Shown in pieces: positions 38,997 through 47,161 of a DNA stretch of 47,377 nucleotides. Position 1 is the first letter of the stretch. Each line of letters opens with the position of its first letter. The notes beneath the pieces were generated by a model, which did no database searches, was not told the DNA's origin, and worked only from the letters and a program-made list of their open reading frames with translations. A program made the position numbers and the translations under genes. Source of the stretch: a virus; IMG/VR virus record IMGVR_UViG_3300049846_000788, positions 1 to 47,377 of that record. One strand, 5' to 3'.

Positions 38997-39808
38997 TAAA
39001 CCAATTCCCGATTTTCAATAATTCTACGAGTATTTATTAGATCCTTATGACGATCATAAAAGATCTTTGTATTCTTATGGTGTGCTTTTAGAAGCCATGA
39101 AGCAGGAGATCCAGAAACTCTGGTTCCTCCCCATGAATCTTCACTTTCATAATCAATCCAATAAGCACCAACAACTTTACCAAGTTCCTTGTAAGCACGG
39201 TAACAAAGATCATGATCATCCATATCCTGAGGGGCAAATGCTTGATCAAGATAATTCAGTTTCTTAAGATCTTCATGATCAATCATTAGAGGACCACGAT
39301 TAACAGAACAACGAACAGCAAAGACATCTCTTGGCAGTCCTTGTTTTCTATCAGCATGGTCTACATGATCTACAATATCACACCAACAATCATCAAGATC
39401 ATCAGTCATTCCAAGATGTTTTGAAATGGGATTTGAGATCCAGTTGTGAGCAGTTCTCGATGTTACGGCAAAGACATCATTAAATGCTTTGAATGGTTTT
39501 TCCATTCTCACATTCCAATCTTTTTCTTTGATAACCATATCATCTTGAATGATAATAATCTTATCTCCTTGTGCTGCTTTCATACCAAGATTGTTGGCAG
39601 TTGTCTCAAAGACATTAGGAGCATAAAGAATCTTTTTATTTACAGGAGTTCCACTCAAGGTATCCCAAATAACTTCTTCAGAGTTATCAGTACATCCATC
39701 AATTACTATAATAAGTTCATAAGGTTCTGTTGTGTTTTCAACTATACCTTGAATGACTTTATCAATTAACCATCCCTTATTATGAACCGTGAGAACTATA
39801 CTATGCAT
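38996..39808 (-). CDS. GT2-family glycosyltransferase
   Basis: A 270-aa inverting GT-A enzyme. MHSIVLTVHNKGWLIDKVIQ opens it, LIIVIDGCTDNSEEVI is the nucleotide-binding edge and GDKIIIIQDDMVI has the DxD-type DD. PQDMDDHDLCYRAYKELGK is the catalytic-base region. It overlaps the upstream gene by 8 nt. Confidence 0.85.
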   Translation of the reverse strand: MHSIVLTVHNKGWLIDKVIQGIVENTTEPYELIIVIDGCTDNSEEVIWDTLSGTPVNKKILYAPNVFETTANNLGMKAAQGDKIIIIQDDMVIKEKDWNVRMEKPFKAFNDVFAVTSRTAHNWISNPISKHLGMTDDLDDCWCDIVDHVDHADRKQGLPRDVFAVRCSVNRGPLMIDHEDLKKLNYLDQAFAPQDMDDHDLCYRAYKELGKVVGAYWIDYESEDSWGGTRVSGSPASWLLKAHHKNTKIFYDRHKDLINTRRIIENRELV

Positions 39809-40535
39809 TTTTAATACTCATTAAGAATGAATCGATTTCTCTACCAAAACCTCTTCCACCTCTCTCGTACCAATAATCATAATCACATTCTACATAATTT
39901 CTATATTCTTGTCCACCAACAGTGAGACCATCACGAATGGCTATGTTGGTCAACACACTTTGATCATTCCTATGAGAAACAAAACCATCTAATTCTTCAC
40001 CAAGAGTGCTTGCATCATTATTAATAATTTGAGAATCTGTACAGAACTCTAACCACTCAGAAACTGTTTTGATCGATTCTTCGCATACCTTCCACACCAT
40101 AAACCCAACTTCAAGTTGATTGGAATTATGATAGTCTTGCTCATCACAGTTCATCTTGATAAAGCAATCTCTCTTGGTATACTGTCCGTTGATGTTATTT
40201 CCAACTAACAAAAGACACTGATCATCTTCAGTAACAGTATTCTCAACATAAGATTTTAATCCAGGAGAGAACATATCTCCACAATCACAATAGATGATAA
40301 AGTCTCCCTCATTTGAAGACTTTAGTGTTTCGAGAATAAAATAAGGTTTCCAAATCCACCATCCAGCACCAGTTGACTCATCAAGAATTTGTTTATTCTC
40401 CTGATAGAAATCTGTGCTTTCTAAATTTTGTCGATTGTATGGATGATGTACAAATCCTTGCTTATGAGTTTGATGAAGAAACTTTTGTTGCTCTGCAAAC
40501 TTCTCGTCAGCATAAGTTACAAGGTGCCAGTTCAT
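39801..40535 (-). CDS. putative glycosyltransferase, 244 aa
   Basis: A 244-aa protein with GAGWWIWKPYFILETL and GDFIIYCDCGDMF. This pattern, with D-C-D as the likely metal-binding DxD, is seen in capsule-cluster sugar transferases. NDQSVLTNIAIRDGL is typical of the back half of GT-A folds. Substrate unknown. It overlaps both neighbours. Confidence 0.65.
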   Translation of the reverse strand: MNWHLVTYADEKFAEQQKFLHQTHKQGFVHHPYNRQNLESTDFYQENKQILDESTGAGWWIWKPYFILETLKSSNEGDFIIYCDCGDMFSPGLKSYVENTVTEDDQCLLLVGNNINGQYTKRDCFIKMNCDEQDYHNSNQLEVGFMVWKVCEESIKTVSEWLEFCTDSQIINNDASTLGEELDGFVSHRNDQSVLTNIAIRDGLTVGGQEYRNYVECDYDYWYERGGRGFGREIDSFLMSIKNA

Positions 40536-41413
40536 TTGATTCTCTCCTTCACATATTCTTGATTCTGATAATATTCAATCAGTTGTTCTTTCGTTAAGTT
40601 CTTAAGATACTCCCACAACTGATTGTTGTTTTGCATATGTGGATTATGATACCAAGAGTTTTGAGTTCTTTGGTGTTCCAGATGATAGGCATGATTATCT
40701 ACTCTACCAATATTATATCCAAGAACTTTCCATCTATGATGCCTCTCCACATCTTCAGGAGCATAGGCAATAAATCCTTCGTTCTCCAAGTATCCATCAA
40801 TATAAACCTGTCGATTGAAAAACTGAACCATACCATACTCAGCCCAACCTAATCCTTGATTGCTGGGATAATAGAAGAATCGGTCATCAAAACAAGTACA
40901 ATTATATCCAGATCCAATAAATCGTGATACGAATTCATCGTTCTCAAAATTGTCCATATCCTCTTGAGTTTCAATCGTAAATCCAAGATTTACTTTCCTT
41001 TCACCATGATTCCCGAAACGATAAGGATACACAACGTCACTATCTCCCTGAAGCATTTCAACTGCTTGAGTGTAGGAATCTAATGGAAGAATAATATCAG
41101 TGTCGTAGTTTACTACAATCTCAGTAGATGCTTCCATCACCATATCGTTCAGAACTTTGGTACGATGGAAAGAATCATCTGTACGAGTTTCTTCTTCAAA
41201 GATGTGCCGAAGATTACTTACATCAACCAACCTCTTAATGATTGGTAAAGCATACTCTTCAAATCGGTGCTCAGAGTCTACTTCCTTAATAATCACATTA
41301 GTATCAAAGTGATGAAGAAGATAAGCAGTTGTAAGAATTACGTTCCTAAGTCTATCTCCTGTATCAATCCTTAGAGGAACAATAAAAGTAGTATTTCTCA
41401 AATCAGTTTTCAT
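40532..41413 (-). CDS. GT-A glycosyltransferase (galactosyltransferase-like)
   Basis: A 293-aa protein. TTFIVPLRIDTGDRLRNVIL opens it, EIVVNYDTDIILPLDSY has the DxD, and IAYAPEDVERHHRWKVLGYN has the ED-x-E region common to beta-galactosyl / N-acetylgalactosaminyl transferase C-terminal domains. It overlaps the GT11 gene by 11 nt and the next gene by 4 nt. Confidence 0.75.
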   Translation of the reverse strand: MKTDLRNTTFIVPLRIDTGDRLRNVILTTAYLLHHFDTNVIIKEVDSEHRFEEYALPIIKRLVDVSNLRHIFEEETRTDDSFHRTKVLNDMVMEASTEIVVNYDTDIILPLDSYTQAVEMLQGDSDVVYPYRFGNHGERKVNLGFTIETQEDMDNFENDEFVSRFIGSGYNCTCFDDRFFYYPSNQGLGWAEYGMVQFFNRQVYIDGYLENEGFIAYAPEDVERHHRWKVLGYNIGRVDNHAYHLEHQRTQNSWYHNPHMQNNNQLWEYLKNLTKEQLIEYYQNQEYVKERIK

Positions 41414-42212
41414 TAATCATTCTCCATTCCTCAGGAAACAAGTCTTTAGTAGATTTATCTGCGTTATTAGGACCAAACCATTTATCTGGATAGATCACAG
41501 TCTTATTTTTATTCTGCGAGAGCCAAGCACCCCACCACGAAAATGTAGAGTTGGCAATAATATAATCAGAACATAAAGTCATCAGGCACATATCAACATA
41601 AGAATGTCCAGTCTCGGCAACTAGGAATCTATCTTCTTCGAATAATTTTTGAGACTTGCACCACTTAGGATCATCTGAGAAGATAACAACCTGCCGATCA
41701 CTATCAAACTCCTTTAGAGCATTCTCATAGTAACTCAACGAAAGATTGTAATGATTTCCCGAGTTGATTAAGAAATCTCCTCTACGAATATGAAGGGCAA
41801 TAGGATTATCTAAAAGTGGTTTTGCTTCCTCACATGCGTCATAGTATTCTTTCTTAAAAGTGAAATCTTTTCTAATGTCTTCTTCAATATGCTTGAAGTA
41901 CTTTTCACTTTGAAAGTATCCTACAAGGGAAACTCCATCAGGACAATTAGTAAAAAGATCTTCATCAAAACTAAAAGATTGTTCAGTTCTGGTAGAATCC
42001 GCCAAAAGAAATCCAACACTGTCTGGTTGGATTTCAAAAGCATCAAATAATTCAATCCGAAGAGTGTTTCCTAATCCATCTTTAACAGAGTTATCGTGTT
42101 GAGGAATGGTGAATTGATACCCTTTATTTCGGGCAACTCCTTTTACAGCAGCATACTGGAACATCTGGTTTCCCAGTTGCCCCATTCTACCAAGATAGTT
42201 TAATCCAATCAT
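41403..42212 (-). CDS. GT11 alpha-1,2-fucosyltransferase-like, copy B
   Basis: A 269-aa GT11 enzyme. MGQLGNQMFQYAAVKGVARN is the family start and IALHIRRGDFL the donor-binding HxRRGD. VVIFSDDPKWCKSQ and MCLMTLCSDYIIANSTFSWW complete the set. The start at 42212 aligns with copy A. It overlaps copy A by 26 nt. The donor may be GDP-L-fucose or, given the epimerase in the operon, GDP-L-galactose. Confidence 0.9.
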   Translation of the reverse strand: MIGLNYLGRMGQLGNQMFQYAAVKGVARNKGYQFTIPQHDNSVKDGLGNTLRIELFDAFEIQPDSVGFLLADSTRTEQSFSFDEDLFTNCPDGVSLVGYFQSEKYFKHIEEDIRKDFTFKKEYYDACEEAKPLLDNPIALHIRRGDFLINSGNHYNLSLSYYENALKEFDSDRQVVIFSDDPKWCKSQKLFEEDRFLVAETGHSYVDMCLMTLCSDYIIANSTFSWWGAWLSQNKNKTVIYPDKWFGPNNADKSTKDLFPEEWRMINEN

Positions 42213-43029
42213 CGGGAAGTAAATCTTTTGTATCGTTATCTTTTGCGAGTTGAGGACCAAACCAAGGATCTGGTGCAACCACAGGATTTGTGCAAGGATT
42301 TTGTAACCACGCACCCCACCAACTCAGAGTGCTTGGAGATATAATAGCACCATTACACAAACTCATCAAGCACAAATCAGTATAAGGAATGAATGATTTT
42401 CTATAAACTCCATCACCCTCCATACACCTATGAGAATACTGTTCTACATTCTCATTAATCAAGAATCTTTCTCCTGAGAAAAACTCTTGTTCCTTACACC
42501 AAGCAACATCATCACTACAAATAAGAACTGTAGCATCATCATCAAAATACTCAAGTGCCTTTGAGTAATAATCAAATGTAGGAACTGGATGAAGATGTTC
42601 TCTACCAACATTATCTCCACGACGAACATGAAGGAAGATAATTTTTTCAAACTGACTGATAAATTCTTTGCATGGTTTCAGAATACCATCGATAAATTCA
42701 AAGTCTTCACGAATCTTATCTTCAATATGCTTGAAATATTTCTCACTCTGAAGGTATCCATCAAGATTTGTATTATCTTGGAAGGTATTAAACAACTCCT
42801 CATCAAAATGAAAATGAGCCTCATCCCGAGTAGGATAAGGCACTGTGCCAATATGTTTTAGATTTTTAAGTTTGAATGGATGATGTATTCCATAATTAGC
42901 AGTTCGTGCTTCATCTGGAGGAATACACCACTCGTATCCATGCTGCTCCGCAATACCTTGAAGAGCAGCATACTGGAAGAGTTGATTGCCAAATCTTCCA
43001 TTCACACCAAGTCGATTGTAACCGATCAT
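42187..43029 (-). CDS. GT11 alpha-1,2-fucosyltransferase-like, copy A
   Basis: A 280-aa GT11 enzyme that is a clear paralogue of the next gene: MIGYNRLGVNGRFGNQLFQY, YLQSEKYFKHIEDKIREDF, IFLHVRRGDNV, LICSDDVAWCKEQ, SLCNGAIISPSTLSWWGAWL. Both share the GYFQSEKYFKHIE-type block. The start overlaps the dehydrogenase stop by 4 nt. Confidence 0.9.
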   Translation of the reverse strand: MIGYNRLGVNGRFGNQLFQYAALQGIAEQHGYEWCIPPDEARTANYGIHHPFKLKNLKHIGTVPYPTRDEAHFHFDEELFNTFQDNTNLDGYLQSEKYFKHIEDKIREDFEFIDGILKPCKEFISQFEKIIFLHVRRGDNVGREHLHPVPTFDYYSKALEYFDDDATVLICSDDVAWCKEQEFFSGERFLINENVEQYSHRCMEGDGVYRKSFIPYTDLCLMSLCNGAIISPSTLSWWGAWLQNPCTNPVVAPDPWFGPQLAKDNDTKDLLPDDWIKLSW

Positions 43030-44180
43030 AAGTTTACCACAAAATATGGTTCCGTAATATTTTCTTCTCTATCTACGAACTTGACCCGATCTCCATAAGA
43101 AGTGGTCATATAATCATAGACTTGATCAGTAACTTTCCTGTCATTTTGAACATAAACAGTATATCCTCGATCAAGAAGATCTAAACAGAGACGATACTGT
43201 TGACTCTCGGTAAGAATATCTGTTCCTTTCTTATAAGTGATAGAATCAAAATAGAATGGTTTCTTATTTGAGTTCATCTTTTCAAAATAATCACATACAA
43301 ACTTAGCATGTTGATTATTGATTTCATCAGTTACTGTTCCCAGATTATATTCCAGTCCAACCTTCTTGGCAAATGCTGCAAAGGATCGATTGTCTCTAGG
43401 AAGACAAGGACCACCATAACCAAATCCATATCCAAGATACTTTCTACCAATCCTACTATCAGTTCCTACAGCAGTAAGAACTGAACTAACTTCATCTCCG
43501 CATCCAGCATGATGAAGAACATCACCAAGCATGTTTGCGTAACTAATCTTAGTTGTTAAGAAGCAGTTGATAGCAATCTTAGTAATTTCTGCTGCTGTTG
43601 TTGACATAGAGCAGACAATCGCACGAGTTGTTTGAATCTTTTCATACAACTTTCTAATGTCAGAAATAACTTTATCGTTATCTGCGAAAGGATCTGCTCC
43701 AAGTAAAACCATATCAGCAGTGCGGAGATCATTAATGATTGATCCCTGTGCGATAAACTCTGGATTATAGAAAACTTTTACATTACTTGGAAGTTGCTTT
43801 CTAAAGTTATCACAATCACCAGGATTGGTTGTACATCCAACTACAAAATATTTCTTTGCAGTTACATCTTGAAAATCACTAACGACTTGCCATACAGCAG
43901 AGACATCATACGACCCATCTTCGAGAGATGGTGTTGCCACAAGAGTATAGATGAGATCACACTCATCAATAACCTCTTTGTTGTTTGTGGTTGCTCTAAA
44001 GTTTGTAGCAGCCTTAAGAAGATTTTCTACTTCTGGTTCGTGTGTCTTGATCTTTCTTGTGTTCAAGTCATTCACATAATCCTCTCGGATATCTGAAACA
44101 AGAACATCATACCCTGCTGCTTCACACAGCAGAGCAAAACAAATACCAAGTCTACCAGCACCAATTACGCCAATTTTCAT
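43026..44180 (-). CDS. UDP-glucose/GDP-mannose dehydrogenase family enzyme
   Basis: A 384-aa NAD-dependent nucleotide-sugar dehydrogenase. MKIGVIGAGRLGICFALLCE is the Rossmann start, YNPEFIAQGSIIND and AAEITKIAINCFLTTKISYA hold the family Lys/Asn, and YGFGYGGPCLPRD has the catalytic C259. It oxidises the sugar C6 to a uronate. Whether the substrate is UDP-Glc or another nucleotide sugar cannot be read. It overlaps nadE-like by 4 nt. Confidence 0.88.
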   Translation of the reverse strand: MKIGVIGAGRLGICFALLCEAAGYDVLVSDIREDYVNDLNTRKIKTHEPEVENLLKAATNFRATTNNKEVIDECDLIYTLVATPSLEDGSYDVSAVWQVVSDFQDVTAKKYFVVGCTTNPGDCDNFRKQLPSNVKVFYNPEFIAQGSIINDLRTADMVLLGADPFADNDKVISDIRKLYEKIQTTRAIVCSMSTTAAEITKIAINCFLTTKISYANMLGDVLHHAGCGDEVSSVLTAVGTDSRIGRKYLGYGFGYGGPCLPRDNRSFAAFAKKVGLEYNLGTVTDEINNQHAKFVCDYFEKMNSNKKPFYFDSITYKKGTDILTESQQYRLCLDLLDRGYTVYVQNDRKVTDQVYDYMTTSYGDRVKFVDREENITEPYFVVNL

Positions 44181-44917
44181 AGTTTGAATGTAGGAATAGG
44201 ATTCATTTTATGTTGATTCATTTTACTGAACTTAGTAAGTGCTTCAAGTCCTGGACCTGATCCAGTCTCCATGGCTTCTTCAAGTTCAGCATAGGAAGCA
44301 CCAATTTGATCTTCATCGGTTCTTCCATCATCCCATAGACCGTCAGTAGGAGAGGCATCAATAATGCGTTGATCTACACCAAAATGCCTGCCAAGTTCCC
44401 ATACTTCAGTTTTATAGAGATCTGCGATAGGAGCAATATCAACTCCACCGTCACCATATTTAGTATAAAATCCTACACCATAATCTTCAACCTTATTGCC
44501 TGTACCAACAACGATACCACCAACAGATGTGGCAACCTGATAGAGAGTCACCATACGAAGACGTGACCGACTGTTAGCAAGAGCATGAGTATCTACACCA
44601 AACTCTTTCATCGTAAACTTAAAAGTCTCAAATACTTTAGTAAGATCAAACTTATTTGTGATTACATTACTAAAGTTTGAATGAAGCCACTCAAGATGAG
44701 CATCGGAAAGAGTTTCTTGTTCTTCTTTCTGGTGAATCGGCATTCCAATTGCATATGTTGGAAGACCAGTTTTAGCGGCAAGTGTTGATGAAACTGCGGA
44801 ATCGATACCACCAGATACACCAATTACAAATGCCTTAATATTAAATTGTTGTGCATATTCTTTTAACCAAGAAACAATACGAGTTTCAAGTTCAGAATAA
44901 TCAGTAATGCGGTTCAT
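44177..44917 (-). CDS. nadE: NH3-dependent NAD+ synthetase-like ATP-PPase
   Basis: A 246-aa protein with the PP-loop SGGIDS at 35-40 and the NAD synthetase pattern SRLRMVTLYQVATSVGGIVV, GTGNKVEDYGVGFYTKYGDG, IAPIADLYKTEVWELGRHFG, and DASPTDGLWDDGRTDEDQIG. This is the full substrate-binding set, so true NAD synthesis is likely. No glutaminase domain is present. ATG 44917 is preferred over the TTG at 44926. Its presence in a glycan operon is unusual; two neighbouring enzymes need NAD+. Confidence 0.88.
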   Translation of the reverse strand: MNRITDYSELETRIVSWLKEYAQQFNIKAFVIGVSGGIDSAVSSTLAAKTGLPTYAIGMPIHQKEEQETLSDAHLEWLHSNFSNVITNKFDLTKVFETFKFTMKEFGVDTHALANSRSRLRMVTLYQVATSVGGIVVGTGNKVEDYGVGFYTKYGDGGVDIAPIADLYKTEVWELGRHFGVDQRIIDASPTDGLWDDGRTDEDQIGASYAELEEAMETGSGPGLEALTKFSKMNQHKMNPIPTFKL

Positions 44918-44922
44918 GATAA

Positions 44923-45975
44923 TCAAATAATCGAATCTACTTGTTCTTTAATCCATGCGTAAGTTTTAGAGATACCCTCTTCAAGAGTCATGGAGTAATC
45001 CCATCCTAACTCTTTTCGAATAATATCGTTGTTACTATTGCGACCACGAACACCAAGAGGAGCATCAAGTTTGTGCTGTCTCTTTACGGGAATACCAGCA
45101 ACTTTAGAAACAGTATCTACAAGTTGATTGATGGTTACCATCTCTTCAGATCCGATATTGACTGGACCGATGAAGTTAGAATCCATCATACGACGAGTTG
45201 CTTCAATACACTCATCAATAAAGAGGAAAGATCGTGTCTGTTCACCATCACCCCAGACTTCGATCGTTCCACCAACACCAGGAAGTTCTGCTACTTTCCT
45301 ACAGATAGCAGCAGGTGCTTTTTCCCTACCGCCAGTCCAAGTACCTTCTGGTCCAAAAATATTGTGGTATCGAGCAACACGTACAGGAATACCATAGTTG
45401 CGATGATAAGCAAAGTACAACCTTTCTGAAAAGAGTTTTTCCCAACCATATTCGGAATCTGGGTTAGCAGGATATGCGGATTCTTCACGACAATCGGGAT
45501 TGTCTGGATCAAGTTGGTTATGCTCAGGATACATGCAAGCAGAACCAGAATAGAAGATCTTGGTTACATTCTTACCGAGAAAATCATTAAACTTTCTTAC
45601 AGACTCAAGAACATTCAAGTTAATTGATACTGAGTTGTGCATGATGTCAGCATCATTCTCACCAGTAAATACGAAACCTGCTCCACCCATATCAGCAGCA
45701 AACTGATAGATCTCATCAAATGCCTGAAGATATCGTGATGGAACAAAGTTATAGAAGTTACCACGATCACCTTTGTATTGAATCACTCTCTCTACAAAGG
45801 CAACATCTCTCAGGTCTCCAATAATAAACTCATTTGCTTCAGTCTTTGAGAACTCAGGATACTTGAGATCCACACCACGAACCCAGTAACCTTCTGCTCG
45901 CAGTCTTTTAACCATGTGACTTCCAATAAATCCACCAGCACCAAGCACAAGTGCTTTCTTTACATATTGACCCAT
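44923..45975 (-). CDS. GDP-mannose 3,5-epimerase-like SDR enzyme
   Basis: A 350-aa extended SDR. LVLGAGGFIGSHMVKRL is the NAD loop, YQFAADMGGAGFV and FYSGSACMYPE follow, and the catalytic pair is in SEYGWEKLFSERLYF (YxxxK). YHNIFGPEGTWTGGREKAPA closely follows GDP-D-mannose 3,5-epimerase, the plant ascorbate enzyme that yields GDP-L-galactose. It is the first gene of the glycan operon, behind a combined terminator-promoter. Confidence 0.85.
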   Translation of the reverse strand: MGQYVKKALVLGAGGFIGSHMVKRLRAEGYWVRGVDLKYPEFSKTEANEFIIGDLRDVAFVERVIQYKGDRGNFYNFVPSRYLQAFDEIYQFAADMGGAGFVFTGENDADIMHNSVSINLNVLESVRKFNDFLGKNVTKIFYSGSACMYPEHNQLDPDNPDCREESAYPANPDSEYGWEKLFSERLYFAYHRNYGIPVRVARYHNIFGPEGTWTGGREKAPAAICRKVAELPGVGGTIEVWGDGEQTRSFLFIDECIEATRRMMDSNFIGPVNIGSEEMVTINQLVDTVSKVAGIPVKRQHKLDAPLGVRGRNSNNDIIRKELGWDYSMTLEEGISKTYAWIKEQVDSII

Positions 45976-46002
45976 AAAGAATTAATAATCTCTGTACTAT
46001 CT

Positions 46003-46039
46003 ATTATACGAAAAAAGAGGGGTTATGTAAACCCCTCTT
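46003..46039 (-). promoter_or_regulatory. combined terminator and sigma70 promoter of the glycan operon
   Basis: The hairpin AAGAGGGGTT-TACAT-AACCCCTCTT with a T run (46039-46010) could end upstream or leader transcription. TTTACA (46031-46026), a 17-nt spacer and TATAAT (46008-46003) sit on the same bases and start the 11-kb operon near 45996. Confidence 0.75.
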
Positions 46040-46165
46040 AGGTAACTCAGGCTCGCCACCAATTCTTTAACTGGAAATTGGAAACCAGGCGGAGAAAGAA
46101 TTTCCCCATCCGCACCACTTGCTCTTGAGAGAAGCAAGAAACTCATAGGGGTCATTTTGACTCCA
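46040..46165 (-). promoter_or_regulatory. structured intergenic RNA upstream of the epimerase (wcaG-motif candidate)
   Basis: A stretch of about 125 bp without a convincing gene but with hairpins CTTGCT/AGCAAG (46138-46118) and GCGGA/TCCGC (46113-46089), ending in the terminator at 46039. The wcaG RNA motif is described from cyanophages upstream of nucleotide-sugar and high-light genes. Position and structure fit, but I cannot confirm the consensus. A 52-aa ORF (46155 leftward) across it was judged spurious. Confidence 0.45.
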
Positions 46166-46169
46166 CCAC

Positions 46170-46403
46170 TTAGTTTTGTGAAACTAAGAAAAGTTGGGTT
46201 AACTTTGATATCTCGGTAATACCAAAGAATGCACATAAGAATAGTACATCCCAAAGTTTAAGTTTAATAGCAAAGGGAACTGTGAGTAATCCCCCAACAA
46301 CCTTTATCATTAAACCATATTTAAATTCTCCCCATAGCATAGTTTGATAACCAATTATGAGGAGAATGTTTCCAATCCACCGAAGCAAATCAGATTTAGA
46401 CAT
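46170..46403 (-). CDS. small integral membrane protein, 77 aa
   Basis: A 77-aa protein with two or three transmembrane helices (WIGNILLIIGYQTMLWGEF, LMIKVVGGLLTVPFAIKL, WDVLFLCAFFGITEI). No motif is recognised. GGGAGC lies upstream of the ATG. A perfect 8-bp hairpin CTTAGTTT/AAACTAAG (46188-46169) overlaps its stop codon. Confidence 0.65.
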   Translation of the reverse strand: MSKSDLLRWIGNILLIIGYQTMLWGEFKYGLMIKVVGGLLTVPFAIKLKLWDVLFLCAFFGITEISKLTQLFLVSQN

Positions 46404-46492
46404 AAGGGGTTTTGCTCCCGACCAGGGTTTTTAAAGACTTTCCATGTCTTATATATGAGTATTAGGGGTTGAAAACTAATTAGAATTTTTCC

Positions 46493-46771
46493 TTATGAAT
46501 ACTCATCATCATCCTTTACATAACAAGGAACACGATCTGGATCTAACCATTTCGAATACTCAGGATCCTCAATCGCAAGAAGCATTTGATCACCATTATC
46601 AAACAAATAGATATCAGAGTATTTTTTAGTATACTCATTCACTTTTTGAAGACGAAAATCAGGTTTACCATTTAGTTGAATATATCCTCTTTGCACAAAA
46701 CGATAAGGATATCGTTCGTGAATGATAATAGTCTTGGTTGACTTTACCGAATTGGGATCTAGATCGTTCAT
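46493..46771 (-). CDS. hypothetical protein, 92 aa
   Basis: A 92-aa soluble protein: TKTIIIHERYPYRFVQRGYI, VNEYTKKYSDIYLFDNGDQM, and an acidic end. No family is recognised. The start overlaps the preceding stop by 4 nt (ATGA), so the two small genes form one unit. Confidence 0.65.
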   Translation of the reverse strand: MNDLDPNSVKSTKTIIIHERYPYRFVQRGYIQLNGKPDFRLQKVNEYTKKYSDIYLFDNGDQMLLAIEDPEYSKWLDPDRVPCYVKDDDEYS

Positions 46772-46983
46772 GCAACCTCAACAGATTCAAGATCACTATA
46801 CACATACTCCATAAGCATTTCATAATCATCCAGAGGATCACCAGAGAACACTACACCTTCACTTTCATAGTACCGACGAACCTTTTTGTAGAGTTTCGGA
46901 TTCTTTACATCAAGATAAAATTCACCGTTTGCTGCACCACGAAGAGTTTGGATGTCTTTCTTGAATTTGGAATTGAGAGTCAT
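46768..46983 (-). CDS. hypothetical protein, 71 aa
   Basis: A 71-aa protein that begins MTLNSKFKKDIQTLRGAANG. It contains DVKNPKLYKKVRRYYESEG and an acidic helix DDYEMLMEYVYSDLESVEVA. The ATG at 46983 is set by the promoter at 47006-47034; the longer frame would overlap that promoter and the tRNA. Function unknown. Confidence 0.65.
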   Translation of the reverse strand: MTLNSKFKKDIQTLRGAANGEFYLDVKNPKLYKKVRRYYESEGVVFSGDPLDDYEMLMEYVYSDLESVEVA

Positions 46984-47005
46984 TTTTTTGATTGTTGACC
47001 TTAGT

Positions 47006-47034
47006 ATTATAAGGGTTTGACTTGTGAAAGTCAA
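47006..47034 (-). promoter_or_regulatory. sigma70-type promoter
   Basis: TTGACT at 47034-47029, a 17-nt spacer and TATAAT at 47011-47006, just after a GGACAG/CTGTCC hairpin that follows the tRNA. It drives the 71-aa and 92-aa genes. Confidence 0.8.
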
Positions 47035-47059
47035 GACGGACAGGTGCCAATCTGTCCTA

Positions 47060-47132
47060 TGCTCCTTGCGTGGATCGAACACGCCTCAGGCGAATTATGA
47101 GTTCGCTGCATTCACCAGATTGCTAAAGGAGC
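47060..47132 (-). tRNA. tRNA with CAU anticodon (Met, or Ile if lysidine-modified)
   Basis: A 73-nt cloverleaf: acceptor GCTCCTT/AAGGAGC, anticodon stem GCGAA/TTCGC with loop CTCATAA (anticodon CAU), T-arm GCGTG-TTCGATC-CACGC and discriminator A. Elongator Met versus Ile2 cannot be decided by anticodon alone. No CCA is encoded. Confidence 0.9.
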
Positions 47133-47134
47133 AT

Positions 47135-47161
47135 TTGCTATTCGCAAATAACGAATAGCAA
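47135..47161 (-). other. 10-bp hairpin between two tRNA genes
   Basis: TTGCTATTCG and CGAATAGCAA pair perfectly around a 7-nt loop and fill the whole space between tRNA-Ile and tRNA-CAU. It may guide processing of the two-tRNA transcript. Confidence 0.6.

Noticed and set aside
45997-46254. 85-aa minus-strand ORF before the epimerase
   Set aside because: It crosses the membrane protein gene's end, the hairpins and the terminator-promoter, and its sequence is not protein-like beyond chance.
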